Below are positions 53,310 to 61,044 of a DNA stretch of 64,000 bases, piece by piece; position 1 is the first letter of the stretch; each line of letters starts with the position of its first letter. Source of the DNA: a virus. The stretch lies in the IMG/VR virus record IMGVR_UViG_3300029448_000003, positions 46,915 to 110,914 of that record; one strand, given 5' to 3'. The notes beneath the pieces were generated by a model, which worked only from the letters and a program-made list of their open reading frames with translations, was not told the origin of the DNA and did no database searches. Made by a program: the position numbers and the translations under genes.

Positions 53310-55355
53310 TCACACAACATCTTTTGTGTCAAGCCAATTATCACCAATCTTTGCTTCAAGTAATAATGGCACATTAAAACACATATTGAATTGATTGTCA
53401 ACTAAATTCTTTAAATTTTTATTTATTTCTTTAATTATATTTAAAATATCTTGTATTTCATCAGGATGAACATCAATTACGATACTGTCGTGTACAGTAT
53501 TTACAATGCATGATTCTAATTTATTTAATCTCTTTTCAATATCTAACAGCACTATAGGAACGATATCAGCAGTAGCAAAACTCTGAACAGGAAAGTTCTT
53601 TATCTGTGTAAAGTAACTAACTGTTCCATTTCGTTTACGTTCTACATGAGGAAATGAAAATTCTCTACCTGATGGTGTCTTTATCTTGCCTGTATCTAAA
53701 GCTTCTTTAGCCAATCTGGCATGCCAAAGTGCGATTCCTTTGTACTTTTTCGTGAACTGTTCATAATATTTCGCTTCAGCAGGTGTTTTCCCAAACCCTG
53801 TCGCTCCATAGAGGGGTGCAAAGGTATGGGCTTTCCCTTCCTGCCTATTAATCTTCTGACCTGCATCGGAAATAACCTTCGCAGTATACGTGTGAACATC
53901 AAAACCATTTTCTATCTCCTTCATTGCTATTTTATCCTGTGACAAAAATGCAGCAGTACGAAACTCTAATTGAGCAAAGTCTGCTTCCAATATCTTGCCA
54001 CCTTTCCAACGTGAAACAAACACTTTCTTTACAGGAAATGTGCCACCTCTAGGCATATTCTGCATATTAGGGTCTGCTCCACTAAACCTACCTGTCGCTG
54101 TTCTATGCTGTAACAGTTTAACATGTAGTCTATTATCAGGCTTTATATGTGCCTGTATGCCATCAACAAAAGAAGATAAGTAAGTGTCTAAAGCAGATAG
54201 TCTTATAACTCTACTTAAAAATTCTTCTGCTTGTTTTAATCCTTTCTGCCTAGAAACTTTGAGTAGATAATCTAGGTTTGTTTTACTTGTACTCCAACCA
54301 TGTGCTGTAACCCATTTAGCATTAGGAGTAGAAAACTTTAAACCTGCAACTTCTTTTGTAGGTATAAATAAATAACCTTGCTCGTTACACTCTACACATT
54401 TAGATTCTTTTGCAAAAGGTTTTCCATCTTTCTTTGTTTTACGTATACGACCTTTACCATGACAAACACTACATTGTTTTGCCTTAGTCTTACGAACAAT
54501 ATATGAATGGTCTTCTATCTTTTGTTTGTACAAACCTGTAGGCATGTAAGGAGAAAAGGTAACAGCCCATTCTGTTTTATTTTTAGGAATACGACTATAG
54601 ATTACAGAGGATAACTGTTCAGGACTATTTAAATTAATAGGTGTATGACCCATCAATTCTTGTACCTTTTCTTTTAGATACGTTTCTATCTCTAACTTTT
54701 CCTCTGTAAACTCTTCTCGTACTTTATCTAACGCAAAGCTGTCAACAGTAAACCCATTATGATATATATTAGCCAAAGTTCTTGAAACAGTATTAGTAAG
54801 ATTAACTGTGTCAGTAAGTCCATTATATTCATCGGTAGAAAGTTTATTAGTAATCTCATTGTATAACTCCTGTGTTGCATGTAAGTCTGCTGACAGGTAA
54901 CTTTTTAATTCGTCTGCAGGTATCTCGTCAACATTATAACCCTTCTTAAAATATTCTTTGAGAGTGTCTTGTTTCTTCGTATTTAAATCATATCTTTCAG
55001 CACAAGCTTCTAGTGATAGAGGTTTCTTCTGTCCTCTCTGTAATACATATTCACCTAACATAGTATCAAAAACATCTTTATCATAAGTAAAACCTGTTTC
55101 CCATATCCAAAGTAAATCGTGTACAATGTTATGACCTATTAAAACTGTTGCCTTATCTAACAGGTCTTGTATCTTTTGTTTTGTTCCAACACAGGCTGTA
55201 CCAAAAACATATTCATCAAACCTGTACAGATACTCTTCACCCTTGTCTGTTAGACAACCAACCATAACTAATTTATTGTCAGGTTCAAATGGGTCATAGT
55301 AAGTCTTATCATTTTTCTTTGTAACTGTGTGTTCTACATCAAGTACTAGTTTCAT
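53310..55355 (-). CDS. Family-A DNA polymerase with DnaJ-like zinc-finger insert
   Basis: The 681-residue replicative polymerase has a DEDDy 3'-5' exonuclease: Asp6/Glu8 (DVEH), Asn75 and Asp80 (GHNIVHD), Tyr153 and Asp157 (YLSAD). The polymerase part has motif A ADFAQLEFR (Asp459), motif B RQEGKAHTFAPLYG (Arg504, Lys508, Tyr516) and motif C VHD (His622, Asp623). Between them, residues 295-323 hold CSVCHGKG and CVECNEQG, two CxxCxGxG-like knuckles as in the DnaJ central domain. This insert is described for phage HMO-2011 and ties this phage to that group. Confidence 0.95.
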   Translation of the reverse strand: MKLVLDVEHTVTKKNDKTYYDPFEPDNKLVMVGCLTDKGEEYLYRFDEYVFGTACVGTKQKIQDLLDKATVLIGHNIVHDLLWIWETGFTYDKDVFDTMLGEYVLQRGQKKPLSLEACAERYDLNTKKQDTLKEYFKKGYNVDEIPADELKSYLSADLHATQELYNEITNKLSTDEYNGLTDTVNLTNTVSRTLANIYHNGFTVDSFALDKVREEFTEEKLEIETYLKEKVQELMGHTPINLNSPEQLSSVIYSRIPKNKTEWAVTFSPYMPTGLYKQKIEDHSYIVRKTKAKQCSVCHGKGRIRKTKKDGKPFAKESKCVECNEQGYLFIPTKEVAGLKFSTPNAKWVTAHGWSTSKTNLDYLLKVSRQKGLKQAEEFLSRVIRLSALDTYLSSFVDGIQAHIKPDNRLHVKLLQHRTATGRFSGADPNMQNMPRGGTFPVKKVFVSRWKGGKILEADFAQLEFRTAAFLSQDKIAMKEIENGFDVHTYTAKVISDAGQKINRQEGKAHTFAPLYGATGFGKTPAEAKYYEQFTKKYKGIALWHARLAKEALDTGKIKTPSGREFSFPHVERKRNGTVSYFTQIKNFPVQSFATADIVPIVLLDIEKRLNKLESCIVNTVHDSIVIDVHPDEIQDILNIIKEINKNLKNLVDNQFNMCFNVPLLLEAKIGDNWLDTKDVV

Positions 55356-55875
55356 CTTCTTCTTCCTTTACTCTATCTAAAATCTCTGTTGCTAATACGA
55401 TAGGCATGTTAAACCATTCGCCATTACGTTCTTTTGCTACTTCTTCTGCTAGAGATAATGCCCTAGCTTCTGCTTTTCTTCTATCTTTAACAGGAACATA
55501 GTATTCTAATTCGTAATCCCTTAGAGGGCTAGATGTCTGATAGCTTTTGCACCTATCCATAGGATCAACTGCTCTACCTATCTTTATCCATTCCATCCAT
55601 GCAGGATTAGTTATAACATAGAGTGACCCTTGCTTGTGTTGGTCATATAGTAATGTTACTACCTTACCTAGCTTTGATAAATCAGGTATCTTATGTTTAA
55701 TCTTATTTATATTACCACCTGTCTTTAAATAACCTTTTAATGTTCTATACTCTCTTTTGTAGTATATTAAACCATCTTCATTCATGTGATGATTTAAACC
55801 TACTTCTCTCCATGTATATCCATCAAAACGTTTTCCATCTTCTCTTATATCACCTTTAATTGGTTTTTCATTCAT
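55339..55875 (-). CDS. GIY-YIG / T5orf172-type nuclease domain protein
   Basis: Residues about 83-165 contain GSLYVITNPAWMEWIKIGRA, then DRCKSYQTSSPLRDYELEYY and ERNGEWFNM. That is the T5orf172-like branch of the GIY-YIG superfamily: YV-strand, KIGR arginine, and EWF with a Glu that may bind metal. It might nick or cleave DNA. The N-terminal 80 residues are a basic extension. Starts and stops overlap with helicase and polymerase genes on both sides, so it belongs to the replication operon. Confidence 0.75.
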   Translation of the reverse strand: MNEKPIKGDIREDGKRFDGYTWREVGLNHHMNEDGLIYYKREYRTLKGYLKTGGNINKIKHKIPDLSKLGKVVTLLYDQHKQGSLYVITNPAWMEWIKIGRAVDPMDRCKSYQTSSPLRDYELEYYVPVKDRRKAEARALSLAEEVAKERNGEWFNMPIVLATEILDRVKEEEDETST

Positions 55876-57095
55876 GCTGTGTACCTCGCTATTTCATAAT
55901 CAAGTTCACAAATAACATTTCCATGCCATCCTGTCAACTTATTTTTTACAATGTTTAAATGTCTTTGAGGGTCTTCTTCACTCTGACCTTCTACACTAGG
56001 GTTTTTTGCTATCAAAATCATTAAATCGGCTTCTGCCGCCTTACCTGTACGACTACCTTCCATCATAGTTTGATTTAAGATTACCTTACCTTCTGCTTCT
56101 GCACTTAACTGTGACATATAAAACACAGCACAATCATACTGCTTTGCTATCTGTCTTGAGTGAGCAGCACAAGCTTTTAAGGCTTCGTCAGGTCTTGCAT
56201 ACCCACTATAGGTAGCAAACTTATCACCCATATCTAATAAAACTATATCAGGTTTGGATGTCTTTACCATTGATTCGACCCAATTCATATCATTCATAGA
56301 CGAATCTTTTATATAAATGTTCTTTCGTAATCGTTCATATCGTTGATTTGCTTTAGCAGGATTAGATTTAATCTCACGAAACTTCATACCTGTTCCTGCT
56401 GTTAAATACCTTGCTCCAACTCTATGATAAGCTTCTTCATTACAAAGTATAACACATTTAGCACCTTGATCTACAAAACCACCTTCACCTGCCACTAAAC
56501 TTGCATGGAAAGATGTTTTGCCTGTGTTAGGTCTTGCTCCAACTTCAATTAGATGCCCTGCGTTTACACCACCTACTTTTCTTGCTAATGATGGTATATT
56601 GAATGTCCATCTTGCTTCAAGGTCATTCTTAGCCAACAAAGTTTCTAGACTAATATCATCCCATTCTATTTCTAGATTAGGTGTAAAATCATCTGTATAT
56701 TGGTCTATAAGATGTCGTAATGGTTCTAGACTTGTTTTTGTTCCATTTACGTAATCAAAACCTAGATTGGCTATCTCTTCACCTATAACCTGTTGAAAAA
56801 GTTTAGCTAATACTTCTCCTGCTACATCTTTTCCCATAGGTGTTTCTTTCTTTATCTGTGTAAACAAAGATGAGTAGGCTGTTTTTTGAGCCGTTGTAAG
56901 TGTTGGATTACCTGATATAAACAAAGCTTCAATTTCAGTAGGTGTTACACTCCTACCATATTTAACCATCGCTTTATCAAGAGCTTCCTTTATCTTACGA
57001 ACATCTTTGCTAAACAGTTTATTAGGACACTTGACACCTCTATGAGAATCATAAAAGTCTTTGTCCATTAAGTTTCTTAGTAGTGTTAATTCCAT
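55872..57095 (-). CDS. Replicative DNA helicase (DnaB/T7 gp4 C-terminal type)
   Basis: This 407-residue RecA-fold ATPase has Walker A GARPNTGKT (residues 186-194) and Walker B IVLLDMGDK (284-292), followed by a Gln/Ser/Arg sensor region (FYMSQLSAEAEGKVI, MMEGSRTGKAAEADL). The first 150 residues form an N-terminal helical part. It would unwind the fork as a hexamer with the separately encoded primase, whose gene overlaps its start by 10 bases. Confidence 0.9.
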   Translation of the reverse strand: MELTLLRNLMDKDFYDSHRGVKCPNKLFSKDVRKIKEALDKAMVKYGRSVTPTEIEALFISGNPTLTTAQKTAYSSLFTQIKKETPMGKDVAGEVLAKLFQQVIGEEIANLGFDYVNGTKTSLEPLRHLIDQYTDDFTPNLEIEWDDISLETLLAKNDLEARWTFNIPSLARKVGGVNAGHLIEVGARPNTGKTSFHASLVAGEGGFVDQGAKCVILCNEEAYHRVGARYLTAGTGMKFREIKSNPAKANQRYERLRKNIYIKDSSMNDMNWVESMVKTSKPDIVLLDMGDKFATYSGYARPDEALKACAAHSRQIAKQYDCAVFYMSQLSAEAEGKVILNQTMMEGSRTGKAAEADLMILIAKNPSVEGQSEEDPQRHLNIVKNKLTGWHGNVICELDYEIARYTA

Positions 57096-57805
57096 ACCAA
57101 CTCCTGTAAATTTTTAATATCAATGTCTTTAGCATACTTTAAATCGTCTGTCAACTTTAAAACTTTTACCTCTATAACCCAACCCTTTAATTCTTTGGCT
57201 ACCTGTAGTGTTTTTGGTAGAGCATCAGGGTCTAACGCAACTATTACTCTACTAAAATTTTCTGACAGAAACTGTTTATGCTCTTCAAGTAAACTTGTTC
57301 CTAGAATTGCTACCCCTGTTACTCCAAGTTTAGTAACATAATAGGCACTAAAACAATCCTCTACTAGCACACAAGTATTTTCCAATGCTGACCAAGCTAC
57401 ATAAGGCATTTTACTTTTGCCATACCTTTTCCATTTTGGTAATCTTTTTCCTGCTGATCTACCTACAGCATCTACAATCTTATCACCTTTCTTTATTAAA
57501 AAAACTATACGATTTTCCTTGACATCGTGATGATGCAATCCATTTGGAACAATGTATTCAGGCAATTCAAATGTATCATCTGTAGTATCTTCTTCTCTGT
57601 AGCTTTTAATTTGGTCTACTGTCAAATTAATTTTTTTATTACCACCAACATAACAACTTGCTTTATAACAATTCCATAATAACTTACCCATTGTATTTGT
57701 GATAGTAAATGTCTTTTTGCCTTTGCACGTAGGACAATCTATTCTTTTTGTTTCTCCTATAGATAATGCATCAGCTATGTGTTCTATATATTTATATGCA
57801 TCCAT
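57086..57805 (-). CDS. DNA primase with zinc ribbon and TOPRIM fold
   Basis: The 239-residue protein has a zinc ribbon formed by Cys24, Cys27, Cys46 and Cys51 (CPTC and CYKASC), then a TOPRIM core with Glu149 (VLVEDCFSAYYV) and the DxD pair Asp192/Asp194 (VALDPDALPK). It makes RNA primers. In T7 primase and helicase are one protein (gp4); here they are two overlapping genes. The promoter-like sequence at 57839-57867 is 34 bases upstream. Confidence 0.9.
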   Translation of the reverse strand: MDAYKYIEHIADALSIGETKRIDCPTCKGKKTFTITNTMGKLLWNCYKASCYVGGNKKINLTVDQIKSYREEDTTDDTFELPEYIVPNGLHHHDVKENRIVFLIKKGDKIVDAVGRSAGKRLPKWKRYGKSKMPYVAWSALENTCVLVEDCFSAYYVTKLGVTGVAILGTSLLEEHKQFLSENFSRVIVALDPDALPKTLQVAKELKGWVIEVKVLKLTDDLKYAKDIDIKNLQELVWN

Positions 57806-57838
57806 TATATGTATCCTTTCCCTGTCGGCAGTTAAATG

Positions 57839-57867
57839 CTTTTATCACGATTTTGTTTTCCTGTCAA
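57839..57867 (-). promoter_or_regulatory. Candidate leftward promoter for the replication operon
   Basis: On the minus strand TTGACA (57862-57867) is followed after 17 bases by TAAAAG (57839-57844). The -35 is perfect and the -10 matches four of six bases. It lies in the 3' end of the integrase gene and would drive primase and the genes after it. Confidence 0.45.
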
Positions 57868-58765
57868 GTGTTTTATTTGAATTTCTTTGATTTAATGCAA
57901 AATTAGCTGATTTAAAGGTGTGTTTTATATATGGCTGAACACTTTGAGGGTTCACATGACCTGACACAGACATGATTTGATTGATTGGTACTCCTGCATC
58001 ATTCATCTCTGTTATAGCTGTTGCTCTTAAATGCATTAACTGTAACTCCTGCCTTAATCCTGCCAATTTTATAACACAATTACTGTATTTAGACACATTA
58101 GTTAGTGTGTATGGTACATAAACTCCTCTTGCAGGTCTTACCTGTGGTGCTACATACTCCTGAAAACCAAAGTCCTCTTTTTGCTTTTGCAGCATACTAA
58201 ATAAATCGTCACCAATAGGCAGAAAAACCTCTCGTCTTTTTTTAGATTGCTCTAGGTATAATTGTTTATCTTCCCATTTAATATTATTCCATGTTAGCAA
58301 TCGCATATCTCCTATTCTCTGACCCCATTCATATGCCATGTGAACAATCAAACCAATATTCCTATACGAAAAATCAGAGTATGCAACATCTAAGAACTTT
58401 TTAACTTCCTCTTCTTCCCAAATAATCCTCTTTACCTTTGCTGACTTTCTTTTAACTCCCTTGAAAGGATTTATGCTAGTATATCCCATTTCTGTAGCAT
58501 AAGAAAAGACTACAGTTGAAATAGCAACTACCTTATTTGCCTGTGACAATCCTCTCTCTTTCCATTGTTCATATGCCTGTTTGCAAAGAGGTGTCGTAAT
58601 ATCCAAAACTTTTTTAGTTTTAAAGTTATCTGTATCTATCAATATATCAAGACAGTATTTATAATCCTTTTGTGTCTTTTCTCTTAAATCCCTGTAGTCT
58701 TTTGATAGGTAATACAACTCACACAATCGGTCAACGGTCAATATCTTTGGGTTTACTTTCATCAT
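57845..58765 (-). CDS. int: Tyrosine recombinase / integrase
   Basis: The 306-residue protein shows the catalytic set: Arg150 (WGQRIGDMRLLTW), a Lys in the beta-hairpin (about 175), His245-x-x-Arg247-type box (LMHLRATAITEM), His270 (SVSGHVN) and Tyr279 (QPYIKHTF). Residues 1-100 are the SAM-like core-binding domain. This suggests that the phage, or an ancestor, can integrate. I found no attP core, tRNA fragment or repressor beside it. Such integrases occur in marine podoviruses, some of which integrate into tRNA genes. Confidence 0.9.
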   Translation of the reverse strand: MMKVNPKILTVDRLCELYYLSKDYRDLREKTQKDYKYCLDILIDTDNFKTKKVLDITTPLCKQAYEQWKERGLSQANKVVAISTVVFSYATEMGYTSINPFKGVKRKSAKVKRIIWEEEEVKKFLDVAYSDFSYRNIGLIVHMAYEWGQRIGDMRLLTWNNIKWEDKQLYLEQSKKRREVFLPIGDDLFSMLQKQKEDFGFQEYVAPQVRPARGVYVPYTLTNVSKYSNCVIKLAGLRQELQLMHLRATAITEMNDAGVPINQIMSVSGHVNPQSVQPYIKHTFKSANFALNQRNSNKTLDRKTKS

Positions 58766-58886
58766 TCTTTTTTCCTTTTTGTTTCATTTGATTCCTGATT
58801 TTTTCTAGTCGTATCTTGTGCTTAATACTCCTTGCGTTCTTTTCTCTTATCCATTCTTTTAGGTAGTGATAGTCGTTGCTATTCAT
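58731..58886 (-). CDS. Small basic protein upstream of integrase, 51 aa
   Basis: The frame begins MNSNDYHYLKEWIREKNARS and is mostly Lys/Arg-rich helix, overlapping the integrase start by 35 bases. Its position recalls small excisionase-type partners of integrases, but no helix-turn-helix motif is convincing. The ATG overlaps the end of the gene at 58879. Confidence 0.45.
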   Translation of the reverse strand: MNSNDYHYLKEWIREKNARSIKHKIRLEKIRNQMKQKGKKNDESKPKDIDR

Positions 58887-59193
58887 ATATCGCTTCCCCA
58901 TCTTCGTTAAATTTAATCTTACTATTGTTTACTTCTGTAATAATAACATCTGTGTGTGTATGACCCATAGCATGACCTACACCATGTCCTATGTCGTGTT
59001 GTTTTACATGACCATCTAGATAAACTACCTCTCCTCTGATACCATGTATTGCCCAACCTTTCATATATTTTATATGTGCATCTATAACTTCTTCTAATGT
59101 GTTACCTTGAACATATTCAACTCTAGTTATTGGCTCATCTAGAACTGAATCATATCTACTATTAGCAACGTAGACTACTGTATATTTATTCAT
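58879..59193 (-). CDS. His-rich hypothetical protein, 104 aa
   Basis: I start it at MNKYTVVYVANSRYDSVLDE, which overlaps the stop of the SleB-like gene; a longer frame to 59226 lies within that gene. Residues about 63-82 read HVKQHDIGHGVGHAMGHTHT, six His plus GH repeats that could bind a transition metal. The rest has strands flanking a helix. No family is recognised. Confidence 0.65.
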   Translation of the reverse strand: MNKYTVVYVANSRYDSVLDEPITRVEYVQGNTLEEVIDAHIKYMKGWAIHGIRGEVVYLDGHVKQHDIGHGVGHAMGHTHTDVIITEVNNSKIKFNEDGEAIYE

Positions 59194-59617
59194 AATGTAT
59201 ATCCCATCTGTAAAATATATGGTCATCTATTCGTGTTATGTACGTCTTACTACTCGCCCATGATGGTAGTACATAGTGAGCATGGTAGTGTGTTGCACCC
59301 TCTACAAAGTCATCAAGGTTGCCATAGTACACACCATGAGCTACTAACATAGCTTTATCCCATGCCTGTTCATCTCTAGGTTTATCACTCTTACCATCAC
59401 AGTACCAACTAAACTGACACTTATTGCGAATAGGTATAGATGGATTCCATTTATATGTTAATCCTTGTTTAACGACATCACAGACGTTGTTAGGATATCT
59501 TTCATCTCTAACCCTATTCATTGTTACTTGTGCTACTGCTATCTGTCCTATCAAAGATTGGTTTTTACTCTCGTGATATACGTTGAGTGCTAGACACATC
59601 AATGCTTCAACTATCAT
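59186..59617 (-). CDS. SleB-like cell wall hydrolase (copy 2)
   Basis: This 143-residue protein has the Hydrolase_2 pattern: LALNVYHESKNQSLIGQIAV, then VTMNRV, CDVVKQG, CQFSWYCDG, AMLVAHGVYYG and DDFVEGATHYHAHYVLPSW. Glu of YHE is the probable catalytic acid. It would cleave peptidoglycan, perhaps at entry or lysis, and is separate from the lysozyme of the late block. Most of it aligns with the partial gene at 1-279. There is no signal peptide, though the N-terminal ten residues are hydrophobic. Confidence 0.85.
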   Translation of the reverse strand: MIVEALMCLALNVYHESKNQSLIGQIAVAQVTMNRVRDERYPNNVCDVVKQGLTYKWNPSIPIRNKCQFSWYCDGKSDKPRDEQAWDKAMLVAHGVYYGNLDDFVEGATHYHAHYVLPSWASSKTYITRIDDHIFYRWDIHYE

Positions 59618-59871
59618 TTACTTCTCCATGCTGATTCATCACTTTCAAGAACATAATCACACCACCATTTTGCACCATCTCCATCATCATCTTTTTGAGG
59701 AACGAATCTAAGAGAATCATGTAGATGGTGATTCAATTCTACTAACATAGATATTTGTGTTAGTGTTATATCTTTACATTCCTCTATGTATGTTATAGTT
59801 TCTTTTAGCTTGTTATGTAGTCTTAGAAACTCCATACGTTGTTCTTCAGTTACTAAAATATCTTTTACCAT
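59614..59871 (-). CDS. Hypothetical protein, 85 aa
   Basis: The protein starts MVKDILVTEEQRMEFLRLHN and is helical and acidic with WWCDYVLESDESAWRSK at the end. No family is recognised. It is located between methyltransferase copy 2 and SleB copy 2, overlapping the latter by 4 bases. The first cassette has an unrelated protein in this place, so this slot is variable. Confidence 0.65.
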   Translation of the reverse strand: MVKDILVTEEQRMEFLRLHNKLKETITYIEECKDITLTQISMLVELNHHLHDSLRFVPQKDDDGDGAKWWCDYVLESDESAWRSK

Positions 59872-59874
59872 TGT

Positions 59875-61044
59875 TTATTCCCTTTCTGTTGTTTTTAATG
59901 CTTGTTGTCCACAAGAGATGCCATCAAAGAGTGCCATAACATCTCTTAGATCACCCTCAATGCCCTTAAATATCTCATTGATGACAGATACTGTCCAACC
60001 ATTGCCTATTGCCTTGTAGCGATTAGATTTAGCGACAGGCATATATGCTATAGACTTCTCTCCATCTTTTTTATACCTACCCATAGCTGTATAATCTCTA
60101 GGTAAAGTTTGCAAAGATTCACATTCAGTAGGCAATAGTTTTCTCCATCTTAAACCATCATCATCTACAACTATGTTATCCTTTTGTATCGTTGTTAGAC
60201 AATTTGTTTTATTATCTTTTCTAACTTCTATTTTTTCAGTATAAGGTAATTCTAATTGGTAGTCTTTTCGTACACCATTTTCATCTAGCCTACGATTAAC
60301 TATTCTACCACCTTTAGCATCATACGTTGCCACTTTAGGTTCTCTATGCCCACCTTGCATAGTCGTTAGAGTGGGAGATTTCCCATTAGGTGAGTAAACT
60401 CTTTTGAGTATATCAAACCCTTTAATTTCAGCAGTTTCACCTATCTGAACCATAGTACGTTGCTTACGTTCTATACTGTTCCACCAAACTGCTCCATTGT
60501 ATCGTGCTGTTAGGCAATGGGATTTGCCCTTTTTATTAGTCATCATAGGATTAGACACACCATCTTCCTCTAGTATATCAGCTAATACTATATTCTCATC
60601 TTTAATATCTGATGGATTAAATGGTATGTTTGTTATGTACATTCTCACTCTATTTTGTGCTGATTTTAATGCACTATTGACAATGTACACACCAAAATTA
60701 TCGCCTACGACATCTCGTATGGCATCTATCATAATTTTCTCATTAGTCTTAGACATCTTTACATTTTCAAGTAGAAAATATTTAGGTTTAATCGCCCTTA
60801 GAGCATCAACAAACCTATAGAATAGCTGTCCACTCTCTGCTTTAAACCCATCTCGTTTTCCTGCTACTGAGAATGATGTACAAGGCGAACCTGCCAATAA
60901 TAAATCTACATTACGATACTTGTCACTATAGGCATCTATATTATTGACATCACCTAATTGTATAGTGTTTGGGTGTTGATATTGAGTTATTGCGATTGCG
61001 TGTTTATCTAATTCTGACGCAAAGTAATTGTTATATTTAATCAT
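59875..61044 (-). CDS. Circularly permuted DNA (cytosine-5-)methyltransferase
   Basis: The 389-residue protein lacks the N-terminal AdoMet motif I of its paralogue. It begins directly at the region equal to paralogue residue 23 (IKYNNYFASEL), then has GSPCTSFS with Cys55, ENV at 93-95, QNRVR at 130-134, a target recognition region nearly identical to that of copy 1, and motif X GNGW at 347-350. Motif I, ALFDGISCG, follows at residues 371-379. All motifs are therefore present but rotated. The ATG abuts the stop of the coiled-coil gene as in copy 1. It probably still methylates DNA, as motif X and motif I are close in the fold; activity is unproven. Confidence 0.92.
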   Translation of the reverse strand: MIKYNNYFASELDKHAIAITQYQHPNTIQLGDVNNIDAYSDKYRNVDLLLAGSPCTSFSVAGKRDGFKAESGQLFYRFVDALRAIKPKYFLLENVKMSKTNEKIMIDAIRDVVGDNFGVYIVNSALKSAQNRVRMYITNIPFNPSDIKDENIVLADILEEDGVSNPMMTNKKGKSHCLTARYNGAVWWNSIERKQRTMVQIGETAEIKGFDILKRVYSPNGKSPTLTTMQGGHREPKVATYDAKGGRIVNRRLDENGVRKDYQLELPYTEKIEVRKDNKTNCLTTIQKDNIVVDDDGLRWRKLLPTECESLQTLPRDYTAMGRYKKDGEKSIAYMPVAKSNRYKAIGNGWTVSVINEIFKGIEGDLRDVMALFDGISCGQQALKTTERE

